Below, in pieces: positions 48,420-56,613 of a stretch of DNA of 64,000 nucleotides. The stretch comes from Halorussus limi (GTDB lineage Archaea > Halobacteriota > Halobacteria > Halobacteriales > Haladaptataceae): the NCBI RefSeq assembly GCF_023238205.1, contig NZ_CP096659.1, positions 1,488,001 through 1,552,000 on the forward strand, in the 5' to 3' direction. The position numbers and the translations under genes were made by a program. Each line of letters begins with the position of its first letter. Position 1 is the first letter of the stretch. The notes below the pieces were generated by a model. That model saw only the letters and a program-made list of their open reading frames with translations, was not told the DNA's origin and ran no database searches.

Positions 48420-50246
48420 GTGACCCGAGGCGAGGAGGTCGGCGGCGAGGGCGACGCGGCCCGACGCGACGCCCGCACCGACCGCCCCGCGCCCGCCCGG
48501 TGGGTCGAACGCCACGCCATCTCCATCCTCGGAGTCGCGACTGCAATCGTCCTCGCGGTCGTCTTCTACTACCCGGTCCTCACGGTCTTCGCCGACGCGG
48601 TCCGGGTCGGCGGCGAGTGGACCGGCGCGGTCGTCCGCGGCGTCCTCACCGACCCCTTCTACTTCGGCGTCCTCGCCCCGATTCTCGGCGGCGACTTCGG
48701 CGCGGTCGCGGAAGTCGCCGCGGAGTCGCCGCTGGGCCTGTTCGGCTTCACGGCGTTTCAGGCGCTGCTCTCGACGGTCGCGAGCGTCCTGCTCGGCCTG
48801 CCGGGCGCCTACGTCCTCTCGCGCTACGAGTTCCCCGGCAGGCGGACGCTCCGGTCGCTGACCATCCTCCCGTTCGTGATGCCCTCCATCATGGTCGCCA
48901 TCGGCTTCGTCGCCTTCTTCGGGACGAACGGCCCGCTGAACGACCTGCTCGCGCTCTTCGGTCTCGGGCCCGTGAACCTGCTTTTCACCCTCGAAGCCAT
49001 CGTGGTCGCCCACGCCTTCTACAACGCGCCGCTGGTCGCCCGCGTCACGACCGCGGCGTGGGAGAGCGTGGACGCTCGGATGGTCGAGACCGCCCGGTCG
49101 CTCGGCGCGAACCCGTGGCGCGCGTTCAGGGACGTGCTGGCGCCGCAACTCCTGCCCGCGGTTCTGACCGGCGCGCTCCTGACGTTCGTCTTCACGTTCA
49201 TGTCGTTCCCCATCGTCCTCGCGCTCGGCGGGTTCCAACTCGCCACGGTCGAGGTGTGGGTCTACTCGCTGGTGCAGGAGTTGGAGTACGCGGAAGCCGC
49301 CACGCTCGCGGTCGCCGAGACCGCCGTCTCGCTCGCGCTGACCTACGCCTACCTCCGGTACGAGGCCCGACAATCCGGCGGCGGTCGGGCCGCGAACCCG
49401 CCGCCCAGAAAACGCCTGCTCCCCGACTCCCCGTCGCCGCTCGCCGCGTTCGAACGCGTCGGGGTCTTCGCGTACGCCGCCATGGTCGCGGTGGTCTTCG
49501 TCGGTCCCATCGCCACCATGGTCGCCGAGAGCGTGACCGGCCCCTCCGGGTTCACGCTCCGGTACTACGAGTTTCTGGTCCAGCGGCAGGTCGAGGGCGC
49601 CTCGTTCCAGACCAAGCCGGGGGTCGCGGTCCGCAACTCCCTGCTGTTCGGAGTCGCCACCCTGCTCGTCGCGCTCCCGATGGGCGTGACCGTCTCGGTG
49701 CTCACCTCGCGCGGCGGCAGGGCGGGCCGACTCGCCGACGTGGCCGCGATGGCACCCCTCGCGGTCAGCGGCGTCGTCGTCGGTCTCGGGATGCTCCGGG
49801 GCCTCGTCTTCGGGGTCGAACTCTGGGGCCACCGCCTGCAGGTGACGGGACCGGTCGCCATCGTCGCGGCCCACGGCGTCGCGGCCTACCCCTTCGTGGT
49901 CCGGAACGTCGCGCCCCTGCTCGGCGGCGTGGACCGCTCGGTCGTGGAGTCGGCCCGCGCGCTCGGCGCGACTCGCGTCCGGGCGCTGCTCGACGTGGAA
50001 CTCCCGCTGGTGGCCTCGGGCGTCGCGGCCGGGGCCGCGTTCGCGTTCGCCATCAGCATCGGCGAGTTCGATTCGACGGTGATTTTGGCGACCGGAAGCA
50101 GTAGTTACACGATGCCAGTCGCCGTCGAGCGCTACATCGGCAACCGGACGCTCGGTCCCGCGACAGCGATGGGGACCGTCCTGCTCGTCGTGACGAGTCT
50201 GAGCTTCGTCGTGGTCGATAGGCTCGGGGGTCGATGGGAGGCATGA
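48420..50246 (+). CDS. thiP: Thiamine ABC transporter permease
   Basis: 608 residues, GTG start, about twelve membrane helices in two homologous BPD_transp_1 halves. The EAA-loop is present twice: ETARSLGANPWRAFRDV and ESARALGATRVRALLDV, as expected for a fused permease like ThiP. It forms the membrane channel of the importer. The stop overlaps the thiQ start by 4 bases (ATGA). Confidence 0.92.
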   Translation: MTRGEEVGGEGDAARRDARTDRPAPARWVERHAISILGVATAIVLAVVFYYPVLTVFADAVRVGGEWTGAVVRGVLTDPFYFGVLAPILGGDFGAVAEVAAESPLGLFGFTAFQALLSTVASVLLGLPGAYVLSRYEFPGRRTLRSLTILPFVMPSIMVAIGFVAFFGTNGPLNDLLALFGLGPVNLLFTLEAIVVAHAFYNAPLVARVTTAAWESVDARMVETARSLGANPWRAFRDVLAPQLLPAVLTGALLTFVFTFMSFPIVLALGGFQLATVEVWVYSLVQELEYAEAATLAVAETAVSLALTYAYLRYEARQSGGGRAANPPPRKRLLPDSPSPLAAFERVGVFAYAAMVAVVFVGPIATMVAESVTGPSGFTLRYYEFLVQRQVEGASFQTKPGVAVRNSLLFGVATLLVALPMGVTVSVLTSRGGRAGRLADVAAMAPLAVSGVVVGLGMLRGLVFGVELWGHRLQVTGPVAIVAAHGVAAYPFVVRNVAPLLGGVDRSVVESARALGATRVRALLDVELPLVASGVAAGAAFAFAISIGEFDSTVILATGSSSYTMPVAVERYIGNRTLGPATAMGTVLLVVTSLSFVVVDRLGGRWEA

Positions 50247-51337
50247 CCGAGTTGCATCTCGAACACCTCTCGAAGTCCTTCGACGGCGTGGACGCGCTCC
50301 GCGACGTGACCCTCGACGTGGCGGACGGCGAGTTCTTCACGCTGGTCGGCCCCTCGGGATGCGGTAAGACCACGACTCTGCGAGCCATCGCCGGGTTCGA
50401 GTCGCCCGACTCGGGGTCGGTCCGGTTCGGCGACCGCGAGATGGCGGGCGTGCCCCCGGAGGACCGCGACGCGGGCATCGTCTTCCAGAACTACGCGCTG
50501 TTTCCGCACATGACGGTCGGCGAGAACGTCGCCTACGGGCTTCGATTCCGGGACGCGCCCGGCGGTCGGTCGAACGACGAGCGCGTCGCTGAACTGCTCG
50601 AACTCGTCGATTTACCGGGGTTCGAAGAGCGCGACCCCGACGAGTTGTCGGGCGGCCAGCGCCAGCGCGTCGCGTTGGCGCGGGCTCTCGCGCCCGGTCC
50701 GGACGTTCTCCTGCTCGACGAACCGATGAGCGCGCTCGACGCGCGACTCCGGCAGGACCTCCGGACGCAGGTCAAGCGAATTCAGTCCGAACTCGGAATC
50801 ACGACGGTCTACGTCACCCACGACCAGGAGGAGGCGCTCGCGGTGAGCGACAGGGTGGCCGTCATGAACGACGGTCGGGTCGAACAGGTCGGCGCGCCCG
50901 AGGCGGTCTACCGCGAACCCGACACCCGCTTCGTCGCGGAGTTCCTCGGGGAGAACAACGTCTTCGCGGGGGAGGCGGTCGCCGACGGGGCGGCGGGGCG
51001 CGGGGGAGACGCCCCGACCGGTGCGGTCCGCGTCGGCCCCGCGACGTTCCACCTCCCGGTCGACGCGCCCGCGGGGAGCGAAGTCGTCTTCTGCGTCCGC
51101 CCGGAGAAACTGGTCCGCGGGCCGAGCGAGAACGGGTTCGAGGCGACCGTCGAGACCGTCGAGTTCCTCGGCGAGTCGTTCCGCGCGCACCTCGACTGGG
51201 AGGGGAGGGACGTGACCCTGCGGACCGCCGAGCGGCCGACCGACGAGCGCCTGCGGGTCGGGTTCGCCCCGGAGGACGCCCACGTGGTTTCGGGGGACGG
51301 CCGAGAGCGAGAGGTCCTCGAGGAGCGGGAGCGATGA
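50243..51337 (+). CDS. thiQ: Thiamine ABC transporter ATP-binding protein
   Basis: 364 residues. Walker A LVGPSGCGKTTT, Q-loop FQNYALFPHM, signature LSGGQRQR, Walker B VLLLDEPMSALD and the switch His (THDQEEA) are complete. The C-terminal part (about 240-364) is a TOBE-like regulatory extension, so the protein is longer than E. coli ThiQ (about 230 residues) and resembles FbpC/PotA-type ATPases. The assignment to thiamine rests on the thiB neighbour. ATG 50243 overlaps the thiP stop; an in-frame ATG at 50234 is the alternative. Confidence 0.92.
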   Translation: MTELHLEHLSKSFDGVDALRDVTLDVADGEFFTLVGPSGCGKTTTLRAIAGFESPDSGSVRFGDREMAGVPPEDRDAGIVFQNYALFPHMTVGENVAYGLRFRDAPGGRSNDERVAELLELVDLPGFEERDPDELSGGQRQRVALARALAPGPDVLLLDEPMSALDARLRQDLRTQVKRIQSELGITTVYVTHDQEEALAVSDRVAVMNDGRVEQVGAPEAVYREPDTRFVAEFLGENNVFAGEAVADGAAGRGGDAPTGAVRVGPATFHLPVDAPAGSEVVFCVRPEKLVRGPSENGFEATVETVEFLGESFRAHLDWEGRDVTLRTAERPTDERLRVGFAPEDAHVVSGDGREREVLEERER

Positions 51338-51338
51338 C

Positions 51339-51599
51339 CTACTCGCGCGGGAAGCAGTTCGTGCAGTCGTCGTAGAAGACGGTCTGGCGGGCAGAGAGTC
51401 TCCGCCACTCGGCGTCGTCTCGCTGGAGGAACGCCCGGCACGCGGGTTCGTCGCCGGTCTCGTCGGGCCGGTGGCGCTTCTTCCCCGTCGCGGTCGGACT
51501 GACGAGATACCGCTCCTCGCTGTTCTCGGGAGCGGTGCGCTCGCCGCCCTCCGAAGGCGTTCGCTCGCCGTCTTCGCCGGTGGCGGGTCCCGCGCTCAT
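51339..51599 (-). CDS. Small Cys-containing protein, uncharacterised
   Basis: 86 residues. The N-terminal half is acidic and low complexity. The C-terminal half has three Cys (PACRAF, DDCTNC) that could bind a metal, and YDDCTNCF near the end. It overlaps the 55-residue gene by 4 bases (ATGA), so the two are an operon. Its stop is next to the thiQ stop. Confidence 0.55.
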   Translation of the reverse strand: MSAGPATGEDGERTPSEGGERTAPENSEERYLVSPTATGKKRHRPDETGDEPACRAFLQRDDAEWRRLSARQTVFYDDCTNCFPRE

Positions 51600-51763
51600 C
51601 GCCAGTCCTCCAGTTCGACGGTGTTCGACCGCGCGGCGTTTATCCACTCGTGGGGCGCGTCGGGGTTGTAGAAGACGAGTTCCGACTCGCCGTCGCTGTC
51701 GGTCCGCGCGTAGGTCTCGATTCGGTCGCGGGTTTCGTCGGTGGGGGTGGCTCGTGTGTTCAT
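51596..51763 (-). CDS. 55-residue haloarchaeal protein (DUF7331-like)
   Basis: The frame begins MNTRATPTDETRDRIETYA and ends ...NTVELEDWR, with a central SELVFYNPDAPHEWINA. It resembles the small haloarchaeal DUF7331 family, in which a ...LVIYD...AWIQSD... core is seen; this match is from memory and not certain. A purine-rich GGGAGG at 51772-51777 (minus strand) lies 8 bases from the ATG, a good Shine-Dalgarno site in a region where leaderless genes dominate. Confidence 0.55.
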   Translation of the reverse strand: MNTRATPTDETRDRIETYARTDSDGESELVFYNPDAPHEWINAARSNTVELEDWR

Positions 51764-51771
51764 CTGGGGTG

Positions 51772-51777
51772 CCTCCC
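51772..51777 (-). promoter_or_regulatory. Shine-Dalgarno site of the 55-residue gene
   Basis: The minus strand reads GGGAGG, spaced 8 bases from ATG 51763. Most genes here have no such site. Confidence 0.5.
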
Positions 51778-51944
51778 GTAGGGTCGGATGGGAGAATAGG
51801 CGTCTCGGAGGGTTAAACGCGAGCCATGGGCGCGGTGAAAGTGAAACTGGACGGGTCGAACTCCGCTCGGCGAGCGACCTCCCCACCGATTGCTCGATGC
51901 GGAGCGTAGACTTATCCGTCAAAGAACTGTCCGTAGGTGTGGGA

Positions 51945-52178
51945 ATGGCTCCGCTCGACTGGCTCACTCCGGAACGAGTCTCCGCCTTCCTCGATAGGTT
52001 CGGCGCACTCGCGTTCCTCGGGTTGGGAGTTTTATCGCTGTATCAGGGCCTAACTGGCCCGCAGACAGACGTGTACTTCGGAGCTGACGCCTTCGTTTGG
52101 GTCGGTATCGGCTGGATACTCTCGGGCCTCTACTTCTGGTTTTCTCGGCACTATTCGAAGGGGCTCTCGGAGAGCTAA
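51945..52178 (+). CDS. Small two-helix membrane protein
   Basis: 77 residues (MAPLDWLTPERVSAFLDRF start). Two hydrophobic segments (about 20-38 and 44-62) with FWFSRHYSKG afterwards. ATG 51945 is supported by CTTATCC at 51910-51917 (28-35 bases upstream). The longer frame from 51741 is not used. It converges on the helicase gene. The 122-base gap 52179-52300 shows nothing else. Confidence 0.6.
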   Translation: MAPLDWLTPERVSAFLDRFGALAFLGLGVLSLYQGLTGPQTDVYFGADAFVWVGIGWILSGLYFWFSRHYSKGLSES

Positions 52179-52300
52179 TGGTCGTACTGCTCGGTTTGCA
52201 CTTCAACTCGTCGTCCCGACTGCTACTGAATCCGGAGGGTCCGCGGGGGCGAACTTGCACGTTCACCCCGAACGCCGGAGTGAAAGAAGACCGCACTTCC

Positions 52301-54760
52301 CTACTCGTGCCCGCGCCAGAACCGCTCCAGGCCGAGCGACAGCATGTCCGGACTCACCGGTTGGAACTCCTTGCGCTCGGTTTCCGGGAAGTACGTCCGG
52401 ACGCTGTCCCACGAGTCGCGGGCGTACCGGGAGTCCACGAGGACGCGGACGCCGACCTCCTCCGGACCGCGAATCACGCGGCCGAGGGCTTGGCGGGCCT
52501 TCCGCACCGCGGGGACGGTCAGCGCGTACTCGAAGCCGTCGCCGAACGCGCGGTCGTAGGCTGTCTGGACCGCTTTCGTCCGGGGGCTGGCGGTGTTGAT
52601 GATGGGGACGCCACAGACAACCGCGGCGCTGAGTTTGTCGCCCTCGTAATCGACGCCCTCGGTGAGGGTGCCCCGGAGGCTGGTCACGAGGACCTTCGAC
52701 TCGCCCCCGAAGAACTCGGCTTTCAGGTCCTCCGTCGCGTCGTCGGCGCTGCTCTCGTCCAGCAGGACCGGCTTCTCGACCCGCGGATTCTCGCGGAGGG
52801 TCTCGGCGGCCCACTCCGCCTCGGCGTAGTTGGGCATCCCGACGAGGACGTTTCCGGGCGTCTCGCGCGCCACGTCGCGGAGCGCGTCGGCGTACATCCG
52901 CCGGGCTTGGGTCTCCTCGCCCGGCGCACCCCGATTGTCGTAGGTGAACTTCGGAACGTCCACCGCGAAGCTCTCGCGGTTCTCCGCCGGGAAGTTGAGG
53001 CCGTAGGTCCGCTCCTCGACCGGGCGGCCCTCCTCGGCCGCTCGCGGTTCGTCACCGTCGTCTCGCGGCGTTGCCGCTCGACTGTCCGCGGAGCTTCGCT
53101 CCGCGCTACTCGCGTTCTTCGAGGCGCTTTGCGCCTCGCCTGCTATGTGGTTCAGCCCCGTCACCTCCTCGAACACGTCGATGGGTTCGAGGGTCGCGCT
53201 CATCAGGACGCCGCCGCCGAACTCCGCGAGTCGCTCGCCGATGGCGTCGCTGGGCACGCAGTTCTGCATGGCGAGGCTGGCGTTGTACGCGCGCCGCCAC
53301 GAGGTGTCGGGTTCCTTCTCGTTCCACGTGCGTTCGAGTTCGATTTCCCGGAAGTAGCGCTCGTGGTCGTTGCGGTACCACTCGCCGAGGACCCGACCCG
53401 CGGCCGGGGCCGCCCGCTCCTTCTCGTCGTCTTCGGCCTCGTTCAGGATGCGTGCGACGACTGCGCCGACCGCCTCGGCCTTGACCCAGATACCGTCGTG
53501 GTATCCCTCCGACTCGGCCCACGCGGAAATCTCGTCCTGCTGTGGTTCGGTGGGGTCCCGGAGCGGAATCTCGTCGTCGGGCAGGTCGTGGAGGTTCGAC
53601 TTCCAGCCGCGGTGTTCGCGTTCGAGGTGGGCCGTGACCCGGCGGTCCAACTCCTCGCGCAACTCTCGGAAGAAGTCGCGGGTCGCTTCGAGGTCCGAGA
53701 GGCTCACGTCGCTGTCTTCGAGTTCGCCGCGGACGAGGTCGGCGTCGGCGGCGGTGTGAGTCTCCTTGTCGCCGTCGAATTTGAGGGGCTGGATGACCCG
53801 CGTGAGTTCCGACTCGGCGTCCCGGAGGGTCTTGTCGCCCACCGCGTCGCTCACGAGGTCCCTGACGCGGGGTTCGAGCATGTGGGCCTCGTCGCAGACG
53901 ACGAAGGTGGACGAATCGAGCAGGGCGCCCGTGAATCCGCCGGTCGTCACGGGGTCGAACGCGTGGTAGTAGTTCCCGACGACGACCTCCGCGTGGGGCA
54001 GTATCGCGCCCATCATCGAGTGGGGACAGGTGCCGTGCTGGACCGACAGCGAGACCAACTCCTCGGGGTCGATGAGTCCCATGCCGTCGAAGTCGAAGGG
54101 GACCGCCTCCACGGCGTCGCCGTCCTCGGGCACGTCTTCGAGGAACCGGGCGTAGAACGGACAGTACTCCACGTCGTCGTACTCGGGCATCTCCGGCGGG
54201 TAGGGCGTCGGTTCGCCGGCGGTCTCCAGATAGCTCGCCGCGGCCCGGCCCTGCGCTCCCGAGTCGGCCAGTCCGGTCTGCTGGCTCCGGGCGCGCGAGA
54301 CGAGGTTCCCCGCGGTGGTCGCGCCGCCCTCGCCGGTAATCGCGCGGGTGTCTTCCCGGAGCGACTCGCACCGCTCGTAGACGTTCCCGTCGTCGATGCC
54401 GCCCGCGTTCTCGCGGTTGTACGGGCAGACGTCGGCCTTCCCGACGAGGGTCAGAGTCGTCACCGGGTCCCAGTCGGTCGGCAGGTTCGCGTTGATTGTC
54501 CGGAGGTCCTCCTCGAACTGGCGGAGCTGTTGTTTGACGCTGGTGAGGACGACCACGCGCTCGTAGTCGCTCTGGGGGTCGCGGACGAGGTCGATGCCCG
54601 CGGTCAGCGCCAGCATGGTCTTGCCGGTCCCGCAGGCACCCTCGACCACCGCGAACCCGCCCTCCTCGGCGGTGTCGATGGCGGTCTCGATGCCGTCGAC
54701 CTGCTCGTCGTACGGGTCGGCGTGGCCGAACACCTCGCGCCACGAATCGCTTGCGGTCAC
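52301..54760 (-). CDS. XPD/DinG-type ATP-dependent DNA helicase
   Basis: 819 residues, GTG start. Walker A is at GACGTGKTMLAL (Lys47), motif II is VVCDEAHML, and later motifs GVLMSATLEPI and TAVPAVRKARQALGRVIRGP are clear. Four Cys (DVCPYN, ERCESL, EYCPFY, GTCPHS) likely hold the iron-sulfur cluster of XPD/DinG helicases. It unwinds DNA in repair or resolves structures. GTTTGAA at 54785-54791 (minus TTCAAAC) lies 25-31 bases upstream, supporting the GTG; the extra 5' open frame is spurious. A low-complexity stretch just before GLNFPAEN is encoded by palindromes at 53062-53138. Confidence 0.92.
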   Translation of the reverse strand: MTASDSWREVFGHADPYDEQVDGIETAIDTAEEGGFAVVEGACGTGKTMLALTAGIDLVRDPQSDYERVVVLTSVKQQLRQFEEDLRTINANLPTDWDPVTTLTLVGKADVCPYNRENAGGIDDGNVYERCESLREDTRAITGEGGATTAGNLVSRARSQQTGLADSGAQGRAAASYLETAGEPTPYPPEMPEYDDVEYCPFYARFLEDVPEDGDAVEAVPFDFDGMGLIDPEELVSLSVQHGTCPHSMMGAILPHAEVVVGNYYHAFDPVTTGGFTGALLDSSTFVVCDEAHMLEPRVRDLVSDAVGDKTLRDAESELTRVIQPLKFDGDKETHTAADADLVRGELEDSDVSLSDLEATRDFFRELREELDRRVTAHLEREHRGWKSNLHDLPDDEIPLRDPTEPQQDEISAWAESEGYHDGIWVKAEAVGAVVARILNEAEDDEKERAAPAAGRVLGEWYRNDHERYFREIELERTWNEKEPDTSWRRAYNASLAMQNCVPSDAIGERLAEFGGGVLMSATLEPIDVFEEVTGLNHIAGEAQSASKNASSAERSSADSRAATPRDDGDEPRAAEEGRPVEERTYGLNFPAENRESFAVDVPKFTYDNRGAPGEETQARRMYADALRDVARETPGNVLVGMPNYAEAEWAAETLRENPRVEKPVLLDESSADDATEDLKAEFFGGESKVLVTSLRGTLTEGVDYEGDKLSAAVVCGVPIINTASPRTKAVQTAYDRAFGDGFEYALTVPAVRKARQALGRVIRGPEEVGVRVLVDSRYARDSWDSVRTYFPETERKEFQPVSPDMLSLGLERFWRGHE
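53062..53138. repeat. Three palindromes inside the helicase gene (hairpins A, B, C)
   Basis: Hairpin A: CTCGCGGC-GTT-GCCGCTCG (53062-53080). Hairpin B: CGCGGAGC-TTC-GCTCCGCG (53087-53105), 8-base arms. Hairpin C: CGAGGCGC-TTT-GCGCCTCG (53120-53138), 8-base arms. A and B have the same order and almost the same spacing as in yigZ (711-757). The encoded peptide includes SRAATPRD, close to ERAAEPRG in yigZ. Confidence 0.7.
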
Positions 54761-55070
54761 TGGCCCGGGGTTGGTCGGCGTCGGGTTTGAACGTTTGGAA
54801 TCGCCGAATCCGGCGCGAGCGTGACCGCGGACCGGTGCACCGGCGACCGTCGACAAATCGACTGGAGAACAATATATAGGAGTGTTACGAGACAGAACAT
54901 ATTCCGTATAGCAATGAATTTGTTTCCTTCGGTCGGCACGTGCGGGCACGTCGTGGGCGACGCGCCCACCGCGAGAGGTCGTGCCGAGCGGACCGAAGCA
55001 CCGACGAGTCGGTCGCGACGCCGAGCGCTCGAAGCGAGGATTTTTGCCCGATGCCCGTCCACGTAGAGAC
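54761..55070. other. 310-base gap with strong promoter and possible structured RNA
   Basis: A leaderless helicase promoter is at the left (TTCAAAC, 54785-54791). ATATATA at 54872-54878 is the most AT-rich TATA box here and points right. Downstream is a nested structure: CGGCACG/CGTGCCG (54934-54940, 54980-54986) outside GTGGGC/GCCCAC (54953-54958, 54964-54969). A 50-codon frame 54914-55066 (MNLFPSVGTCGH...) is open but has poor coding character. The Usp TATA TTTTTG is at 55041-55046. Confidence 0.45.
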
Positions 55071-55526
55071 ATGACCGAGCCGCCGCTCGAAGTCGAGACC
55101 GTCCTCGTCCCCGTCGACGGAAGCGACGAGTCGGTCGAGGCCGTCGAGTACGCCGCCGCCGTCGCCGAGCAGTACGACGCCTCAGTCCACGCGATGTACG
55201 TCATCGGCGAGGAACTCGTCCGGGGCATCGAACGCGGGGCCGTCGACGAGGAGGAGGTTCTCTCGGACACCGAGACGTTCATGGACCAAGTCCGGGACCT
55301 CGCCGCGGAGTACGACGTCGACCTCTCGACTTCGAACGCCTACGGCTTCTCGACCACCAGAAAGACTCAGCACCCCGGAAGCGCGGTCCTCGACACCGCC
55401 GAGGACATCGACGCCGACTTCATCGTGATTCCGCGCGAACCTCTGAGCGGCGAACCCGGCGAGGTGCTGGAGAAGGCCGCGGAGTACGTGCTGCTGTACG
55501 CGAGCCAGCCCGTGCTGTCGGTCTGA
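55071..55526 (+). CDS. Universal stress protein without the usual ATP-binding loop
   Basis: 151 residues with the Usp N-terminus (VETVLVPVDGSDESVEAVEYA) and ADFIVIPR-type strand. The C-terminal G-x2-G-x9-G-S/T motif is not visible (PREPLSGEPGEVLEKAAEYVLLYAS), so ATP binding is doubtful. TTTTTG at 55041-55046 lies 25-30 bases upstream of the ATG. The role is unknown. Its 3' end faces a hairpin at 55537-55560 and then the GNAT gene. Confidence 0.9.
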   Translation: MTEPPLEVETVLVPVDGSDESVEAVEYAAAVAEQYDASVHAMYVIGEELVRGIERGAVDEEEVLSDTETFMDQVRDLAAEYDVDLSTSNAYGFSTTRKTQHPGSAVLDTAEDIDADFIVIPREPLSGEPGEVLEKAAEYVLLYASQPVLSV

Positions 55527-55536
55527 GGTCTTCTAC

Positions 55537-55560
55537 CGCGAGCGGCGTTCATGCCGCGAG
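55537..55560. repeat. Intergenic hairpin with the GAGCGGC/GCCGCGAG core
   Basis: GCGGC (55542-55546) and GCCGC (55553-55557) pair around GTTCAT, flanked by GCGA repeats. On the minus strand it reads CTCGCGGC-N6-GCCGCTC, the hairpin A sequence of the yigZ and helicase elements with a longer loop. It lies between two convergent genes and could act as a terminator stem. Confidence 0.5.
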
Positions 55561-55577
55561 CGAAGCAAACGGTCGTC

Positions 55578-56099
55578 TCACAGTCGCAAGACCATCTCTA
55601 TCTCGAAGCTCTCGGTGCCGTTGGTCTCGAAGCCGACCGACTCGTAGAGGTTCACCGCGGCGTGGTTCCAGCGCTCTACCGTCAGCCAGACCTTCTCGAC
55701 GCCTTCGGCCTGTCCGTAGCCGAGCAGCGCCCGGATGAGCGTCGACCCGATGCCGGCGCGCTGGTAGTCCTGATGGACGAAGATGGCGAGTTCAGAGGCG
55801 TCCTCGTCGGGCACGAGCGTGGCGTGGCCGACCGCCCGGTCGTCGTGCCACGCGACGACGTTCAGGCCGTCGAGCAGGTTCTCCAACCAGTCGCGGACCC
55901 GCGACTCGGTGGCGGGCGGGATGCCCTGTGCGCGGTCGGCGGGGTCGAAGTCGGCGTACATCTCCACGACCGCGTCGAAGTCGCCGTCCTCGTAGGGCCG
56001 AATCTCGATTGGTCTGCCCTCCTTGTCCTCCAACGACACCGGCGGTTCGGGGAACGACTCGGCCTCGCCGTCGGGATAGTCTCGCTCGCCCGGACTCAT
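55578..56099 (-). CDS. GNAT-family acetyltransferase
   Basis: 173 residues. The GNAT core is clear: IEIRPYEDGDFDAVVEMY at the N-terminus and ELAIFVHQDYQRAGIGSTLIRALL holding the acetyl-CoA-binding R-x-x-G-(I/L)-G motif, then VWLTVERWNHAAVNLYESVGFE. It transfers an acetyl group to an unknown amine or lysine. It overlaps the upstream Usp gene by 4 bases (ATGA), so both are probably one operon; acetylation of a protein partner is a possibility only. Confidence 0.85.
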   Translation of the reverse strand: MSPGERDYPDGEAESFPEPPVSLEDKEGRPIEIRPYEDGDFDAVVEMYADFDPADRAQGIPPATESRVRDWLENLLDGLNVVAWHDDRAVGHATLVPDEDASELAIFVHQDYQRAGIGSTLIRALLGYGQAEGVEKVWLTVERWNHAAVNLYESVGFETNGTESFEIEMVLRL

Positions 56100-56464
56100 C
56101 GTACCAGCTTGACGCTGACCGGGGAGTTCAGGAGGACGAACTCCGCGATGTGGCCCAGTTTTATCTTCCCCATCGGACTGCGCTGGCCGCCCCCGAGGAC
56201 TATCTGGTCGAACCCCTCGCGCTCGGCGAGGTCCACGAGTTGGCTCCCGGGGTCGCCCGAGACGTGCCGGACCTCGGCCGCGAACTCCGCCGTCTCCAGC
56301 GTCTCGAACACTCGCGTCTCGATGTCCCCGGTCTCGCGGTCGCTCTCGGGGTTTTCGAGGATGGCTACGGTGAGGTCGTCACCGGCGGCCTGCGCGCGGC
56401 CTACGGTCTCTTCGAGCGCACGAAGCGAATCGTCGCTTCCGCCGATTCCGAGCAGAACGTTCAT
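56096..56464 (-). CDS. Small universal stress protein
   Basis: 122 residues, MNVLLGIGGSDDSLRALEE start. The nucleotide motif LGGGQRSPMGKIKLGHIAEFVLLNS fits G-x2-G-type Usp ATP binding better than the 55071 protein. ATG 56464 is the natural start; the longer frame from 56599 runs into the divergent gene's promoter. Overlaps the GNAT gene. Confidence 0.85.
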   Translation of the reverse strand: MNVLLGIGGSDDSLRALEETVGRAQAAGDDLTVAILENPESDRETGDIETRVFETLETAEFAAEVRHVSGDPGSQLVDLAEREGFDQIVLGGGQRSPMGKIKLGHIAEFVLLNSPVSVKLVR

Positions 56465-56613
56465 ACCTCTCCCAATCGCCCCCTGCGTCAAAACAGTTAC
56501 TGGTGGCCCCGAGACGCGAGCGAGTCCGCCGTCGGGAGGACGCTCGCCCCTCGCGGAGCGCGCCAATCCCGCCAGACGATACGCTTTTCCACCTCCCACC
56601 GCTACCCAGATTC

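Noticed and set aside
54914-55066. 50-codon frame between the helicase and Usp genes as a real gene
   Set aside because: Although preceded by a TATA box, its codons lack the usual third-position pattern and the peptide (Arg/Ala/Thr-rich, no structure) looks like noncoding sequence. It overlaps the possible RNA structure.
54760-55282. Extended N-terminus of the helicase up to 55282
   Set aside because: The added residues are Ser/Thr/Pro-rich, run through the opposite gene and its promoter, and a TATA box lies 25-31 bases before GTG 54760.
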